A DNA stretch of 10,468 nucleotides from Pseudomonadota bacterium (GTDB lineage Bacteria > Pseudomonadota > Alphaproteobacteria > Sphingomonadales > Sphingomonadaceae), in the NCBI GenBank assembly GCA_030271595.1, contig JARXKO010000035.1, positions 1 through 10,468 of the forward strand, given 5' to 3'. A model generated the notes under the pieces. That model was not told the origin of the DNA and made no database searches. It saw only the letters and a program-made list of their open reading frames with translations. Made by a program: the position numbers and the translations under genes. Shown here one piece after another: positions 7,108 to 10,468 of the stretch; positions within the stretch are counted from its first letter, which is position 1, and each line of letters begins with the position of its first letter.

Positions 7108-8429
7108 CGGGTGCCGTCGTCGGTTACTGGGCCGGCCGGCGGCTGGACCGCGGCCTGGGCCTGGGCCGGCTGGTCGAAGCCATAGACATCGTCGGCATAG
7201 ACCAGTTTGTCGCCATCGACATTGGCGGTCAGATAGACGGTATAGACCGGCACCCCGGCGGTCAGCGCGACCTGCTGTTCGGGGGCATCGTCGCCGGTCT
7301 TGGGCTCGCTTCCGAGCAGCCAGCGGGCGAGGTCGGGCGCATGTTCGAGCCGGACGCAGCCCATGGACAGATTGCGCACCTGCTTGGCGAACAAATCCTT
7401 GTGCGGGGTGTCGTGGAGGAAGATGTCGAAGCGGTTGGCGAAGCCGAACTTCATGTGGCCCATCATGTTGTTCACGCCCGGCAACTGGCGGAGGTAGGCG
7501 GTGGCCTCGCCCTTGGCGACCGCTTTCCAGTCGATGCTCTTGGGATCGATTTCGCTGGCCCCGACTCCCCAGCGGTCGGTGGTCACGTAGCGCGCGGCCT
7601 TGAGGTAGGCGACGCCGCGTTTGATCACCACCGGCGCGACGCGGCGCTGAACCACGTCCATGGGGATGTTCCAATACGGGTTCAGGGTCACGTAATTGAC
7701 CGTCCCGGCGATCAGCGGAGTCGGCGATTTCAATTTTCCGACGATGACTTTCATCGAGCCCGCGACGGTGCCGTCCTCGACCATCATCAGACGCTGGTTG
7801 GCGGTGTCGACGACGATCACTTTGCCCTTGTCTGGAATCAGCCGGAGACGGTCGAGAGTCGCCCGGACATGGGGGTCGCTCGCGGCGTTATTGGCGATCG
7901 CGGAATCGCGCAGCGCGGCGTAGAAGGCATTGACCCGGGCGACCGCATCGACGCGGGCAATCGGCGAGGGCGCGGCCGCGATCTCACCCAGCACCTGCTT
8001 GGCGGTTGGCACCTTCAGCATCAGCGCCGGATCGCCATATTCGACCCCGGCGACGGGCGCCTTGAGCGCTTTCACATATTTGAACCAGGCAAGCGAAATC
8101 AGTGCGTCGTCGTTGAGCGTTCCGCCGGCCAGCGCGGCCGTGACGGTGGCGGCGAGCACCGGCCCCTCTGCGAGCCCGTCGATCGGCGCGCGCTTGAGGA
8201 TTTCCGCGACCCTGGCGGCGGCCAAACGCGAGGCGTCGTCGCGGGTCCACAACGGCGCCCCGGCGCGATCGTAATAATAATAGGCGTCGATCGCGGCGTC
8301 GCCGGTGCTGACCTGCGGGATGACCGGCGCGGGCGGCGGCGCGGGCGGCGGTTTCCTGCGCGCGTCGGCTGGCCCGGCGGCAATCATCGCCGCGCCCGCC
8401 ACTGCCGCCCACAACAGCCGCCCCATCAT
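7104..8429 (-). CDS. YcbB-like L,D-transpeptidase
   Basis: This encodes 441 residues. Residues 1-22 form a signal peptide (hydrophobic LLWAAVAGAAMIAAG, cleavage near ADA), followed by a proline-rich linker APPPAPPPAP. The central region resembles the helical domain of YcbB/LdtD enzymes. The YkuD catalytic domain starts near 203 (KVIVVDTANQRLMMVEDG) and includes NPYWNIP (250-256), GHMKFGFANRFDIFLHDTP (324-342, with His339), and LSMGCVRLE (354-362) with catalytic Cys358 and Arg360. These enzymes act in the periplasm, cutting the tetrapeptide stem and forming 3-3 cross-links in peptidoglycan or attaching proteins to it. The usual His before Gly-Cys in SHGC is Met here. The first of two adjacent ATG codons (8427-8429) is chosen because GGGAG lies about 9 bases before it. 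The last residues are Ala, Gln and Pro rich. The gene lies between cmk and rpsA and is oriented against both. Confidence 0.93.
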   Translation of the reverse strand: MMGRLLWAAVAGAAMIAAGPADARRKPPPAPPPAPVIPQVSTGDAAIDAYYYYDRAGAPLWTRDDASRLAAARVAEILKRAPIDGLAEGPVLAATVTAALAGGTLNDDALISLAWFKYVKALKAPVAGVEYGDPALMLKVPTAKQVLGEIAAAPSPIARVDAVARVNAFYAALRDSAIANNAASDPHVRATLDRLRLIPDKGKVIVVDTANQRLMMVEDGTVAGSMKVIVGKLKSPTPLIAGTVNYVTLNPYWNIPMDVVQRRVAPVVIKRGVAYLKAARYVTTDRWGVGASEIDPKSIDWKAVAKGEATAYLRQLPGVNNMMGHMKFGFANRFDIFLHDTPHKDLFAKQVRNLSMGCVRLEHAPDLARWLLGSEPKTGDDAPEQQVALTAGVPVYTVYLTANVDGDKLVYADDVYGFDQPAQAQAAVQPPAGPVTDDGTR

Positions 8430-8807
8430 CGCGCCACACTCCCTGCCGTTAATTTCACCCGATATAGGGATGTCTAACCTAACTATTTGTTGAACGGCGA
8501 AGAATTTTTACGCCCGGCCGCTGGACCAAAGCTGGTGCCGCCCGGCCCTTGGAGCCGCAATCGATTGCCGGCTGGTGGACAGCCGGGCCGCACCTGCCGC
8601 CGGTTTGATCGATCTCCTGACCCGCTCCAGCCTTGCCCTTTGCCCCCTCGTGGCGTAGAGGGCGCGCCGTCCAGCGGGCTGTTGTTGCTCGCGGCGGCCC
8701 GTCTCCAGGCGCACCGCACTGCCGATCGAGGGTCTTTGGCCCTTGGCTCGGCCAGCGTGCCGCCCGTGAAGCCACCGCGATGCGCATCGGCGCCAAGGAT
8801 GCCGCTT

Positions 8808-8820
8808 CGGGATGGTCCCG
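8808..8820 (+). promoter_or_regulatory. Short hairpin in the presumed rpsA leader (upstream)
   Basis: CGGGA and TCCCG pair perfectly around a TGG loop, and two G-T wobbles could extend the stem. The tip reads ATGGT, as in the stronger hairpin 39 bases downstream. It may be part of an rpsA leader; by itself a 5-bp stem in GC-rich DNA is weak evidence. Confidence 0.3.
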
Positions 8821-8858
8821 GGTTGGCAGCAGGGTTTGATCAAGTCCGCTTTGGATAA

Positions 8859-8877
8859 ACCGGTCATGGTGACCGGT
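8859..8877 (+). promoter_or_regulatory. Perfect 8-bp hairpin about 40 bases before rpsA
   Basis: ACCGGTCA and TGACCGGT pair without mismatch around a three-base TGG loop, ending 40 bases before the rpsA start codon. No T-run follows, so it is not a terminator. It could be a leader-RNA hairpin or, as DNA, a protein-binding palindrome. S1 is known in other bacteria to control its own translation, so a leader hairpin here is plausible but unproven. Confidence 0.5.
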
Positions 8878-8917
8878 CGGCGGCCGAACCTACAGAGACG
8901 AACGGAAGCATTTTTTC

Positions 8918-10468
8918 ATGGCTACAACGACTTTCCCGACCCGCGACGATTTCGCGGCCATGCTCAACGAAAGCCTTGGCGGCGAGAACGAAGCCTTTGA
9001 AGGCAAAGTGGTCAAGGGCATCGTCACCGCGATCGAAAATGACCTCGCGGTCATCGACGTCGGGCTGAAATCCGAAGGCCGGGTGCCGCTGCGCGAATTC
9101 GCAGCGCCGGGCCAGAAGGCCGAACTCAAGGTCGGCGACGAAGTCGAAGTCTATGTCGACCGGGTCGAGAACAGCGCCGGCGAAGCGATGCTGTCACGCG
9201 ACCGCGCCCGCCGCGAAGCCGCGTGGGACACGCTCGAAAAGGAATTCGAAGCCGGCAACCGCGTCGAAGGCGTGATCTTCGGCCGGGTCAAGGGCGGCTT
9301 CACCGTCGACCTTGGCGGCGCCGTCGCCTTCCTCCCCGGAAGCCAGGTCGATATCCGCCCGGTGCGCGACGTCCAGCCGCTGATGGACATGCCGCAGCCG
9401 TTCCAGGTGCTCAAGATGGACCGCCGCCGCGGCAATATCGTGGTGTCGCGCCGCGCCATCCTCGAGGAAACGCGCGCCGAACAGCGCAGCGGCCTCATTC
9501 TCAGCCTGGCGGAAGGCCAGATCATCGACGGGATCGTCAAGAATATCACCGATTACGGCGCCTTCGTCGATCTCGGCGGGATCGACGGCCTGCTCCATGT
9601 CACCGACGTCAGCTACAAGCGCGTCAACCATCCGTCCGAAGTGCTTGGCATCGGCGACACGGTGAAGGTGCAGATCATCCGCATCAACCGCGAGACCCAG
9701 CGCATCTCGCTCGGCATGAAGCAGCTCGAAAGTGATCCGTGGGAAGGCGCAGCTGCCAAATATCCGGTCGATGGCGTGTTCCAGGGCCGGGTCACCAACA
9801 TCACCGAATATGGCGCCTTCGTCGAGCTCGAGCCGGGCATCGAGGGCCTCGTCCACGTCAGCGAAATGAGCTGGACCAAGAAGAACGTCCACCCGGGCAA
9901 GATCGTCAGCACCAGCCAGGAAGTCGACGTCAAGGTGATCGAGGTCGATCAGGAAAAGCGCCGCATTTCGCTCGGCCTCAAACAGGCCCAGGCAAATCCG
10001 TGGGCGGCCTTCGCCGAGAAGCATCCGGTCGGCTCGGCGGTCGAGGGCGAGGTCAAGAATTCGACCGAGTTCGGGCTGTTCATCGGCCTCGATGGCGACG
10101 TCGACGGGATGGTCCATATGTCCGACATCGCCTGGGGCGCGACGGGCGAGGAAGCCCTGGCGCTCCATCACAAGGGCGAGACGGTCAAGGCCCAGGTGCT
10201 CGACGTCGATGTCGAAAAGGAACGCATCAGCCTGGGCATGAAGCAGCTTGAAGGCGGCGGCGCGGGCGCCGCTGCCGGTGCCGGCAAATCCGCCGGCGCG
10301 GGCGGCGGACGAGCCTCGGCCGGCGGCGGTTCGCGCAAGGGCGAGACGGCCACGGTCACCGTGCGCGCGGTCATGGACGGCGGGCTCGAAGTCCAGGTCG
10401 GCGACGATGGCGTGACCGGCTTCATCAAGCGCACCGACCTTGGCCGCGACCGCGACGAGCAGCGTCCC
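8918..10468 (+). CDS. rpsA: 30S ribosomal protein S1 (N-terminal 517 residues, cut by window edge)
   Basis: The frame opens at ATG 8918-8920 with GGAAG 9 bases ahead and is still open at the last base. S1 binds mRNA on the small ribosomal subunit and helps start translation. Six S1 (OB-fold) units can be followed: about 25-95, 112-182, 198-268, 283-355, 370-443, and the start of a sixth from about 474. Units 3-5 show the repeat hallmarks strongly: GxVxNITxYGAFVxL, GLxHVS or MVHMS, and a closing RISLGMKQLE or RISLGLKQ. The first two units are more diverged, as expected for the ribosome-binding end. Before unit 6 lies a linker very rich in Gly and Ala (about 446-472). Alphaproteobacterial S1 is usually near 570 residues, so about 50 are missing. 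cmk lies on the same strand upstream, but the L,D-transpeptidase gene separates them, so rpsA must have its own promoter. Confidence 0.97.
   Translation, partial: MATTTFPTRDDFAAMLNESLGGENEAFEGKVVKGIVTAIENDLAVIDVGLKSEGRVPLREFAAPGQKAELKVGDEVEVYVDRVENSAGEAMLSRDRARREAAWDTLEKEFEAGNRVEGVIFGRVKGGFTVDLGGAVAFLPGSQVDIRPVRDVQPLMDMPQPFQVLKMDRRRGNIVVSRRAILEETRAEQRSGLILSLAEGQIIDGIVKNITDYGAFVDLGGIDGLLHVTDVSYKRVNHPSEVLGIGDTVKVQIIRINRETQRISLGMKQLESDPWEGAAAKYPVDGVFQGRVTNITEYGAFVELEPGIEGLVHVSEMSWTKKNVHPGKIVSTSQEVDVKVIEVDQEKRRISLGLKQAQANPWAAFAEKHPVGSAVEGEVKNSTEFGLFIGLDGDVDGMVHMSDIAWGATGEEALALHHKGETVKAQVLDVDVEKERISLGMKQLEGGGAGAAAGAGKSAGAGGGRASAGGGSRKGETATVTVRAVMDGGLEVQVGDDGVTGFIKRTDLGRDRDEQRP

Larger units (their letters stand above)
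8430..8917. other. Long intergenic region upstream of rpsA
   Basis: This gap of nearly 490 bases separates divergent ldt and rpsA and so must hold both promoters. Short frames cross it on both strands, but none has a recognisable domain or convincing start, and I do not call a gene. The AT-rich part at about 8440-8512, next to the transpeptidase gene, is the most likely promoter zone for that gene. The rest is GC-rich with several short inverted repeats, including CCGGCT/AGCCGG at 8568-8573 and 8581-8586 and two hairpins listed separately. No clear -35/-10 pair could be fixed for rpsA. Confidence 0.6.

Noticed and set aside
7341..8477. 378-codon open frame on the plus strand
   Set aside because: It is the antisense of the L,D-transpeptidase, with a low-complexity Asp, Gly and Arg translation and no recognisable family.
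8836..8859. TTGATC and GATAAA as an rpsA promoter
   Set aside because: The spacer is only 12 bases, too short for a sigma-70 type promoter.
8508..8867. 119-codon minus-strand frame, and overlapping plus-strand frames, in the rpsA upstream gap
   Set aside because: No domain, no convincing ribosome binding site, and composition typical of random frames in GC-rich DNA.
9194..10171. 325-codon open frame on the minus strand
   Set aside because: It is antisense to rpsA; its repetitive Asp, Ala and Leu translation mirrors the S1 repeats.

Overview
The window looks like chromosomal DNA of an alphaproteobacterium, most likely of the Sphingomonadales. This rests on high GC content, a FYDLN-type (TIGR02300) zinc-ribbon protein, a cytidylate kinase gene upstream of rpsA, and the style of the encoded proteins. 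The order-level assignment is an inference; no 16S gene is present.

Left part (1-5908), accessory in character. It begins with the AT-rich 3' end of an unidentified gene (1-150, 59 of 150 bases G or C), followed 20 bases later by a small exported DUF2059-like protein (171-605). Facing these on the minus strand is a two-gene unit read from right to left. A 1058-residue protein carries three glycosyltransferase modules in one chain (a GT32-like DXD domain and two GT4 domains). After 32 bases comes a protein that fuses a DUF6473/SGNH-like domain to a sulfotransferase domain. Together they suggest synthesis and sulfation, or other decoration, of a surface glycan. No substrate can be read from the sequence.

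Middle (5909-7107). A complete tRNA-Ala(GGC) gene with encoded CCA lies with its 3' end towards the accessory part, so it could mark the edge of an inserted island. Next come the FYDLN acid-domain protein (minus strand) and, divergently, cytidylate kinase (cmk), which has only a TTG start available.

Right part (7104-10468). A YcbB-like L,D-transpeptidase on the minus strand lies tail to tail with cmk, the two stop codons sharing the bases CTAG. It separates cmk from rpsA, whose first 517 codons close the window. The gap of about 490 bases before rpsA holds two short hairpins with the same ATGGT tip and may be an rpsA leader. aroA, often found between the FYDLN gene and cmk in alphaproteobacteria, is absent here.

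I see no CRISPR array, insertion sequence, integrase or rRNA. The most interesting parts are the fused glycosyltransferase and DUF6473-sulfotransferase pair, the foreign-looking left edge, and the rpsA leader.
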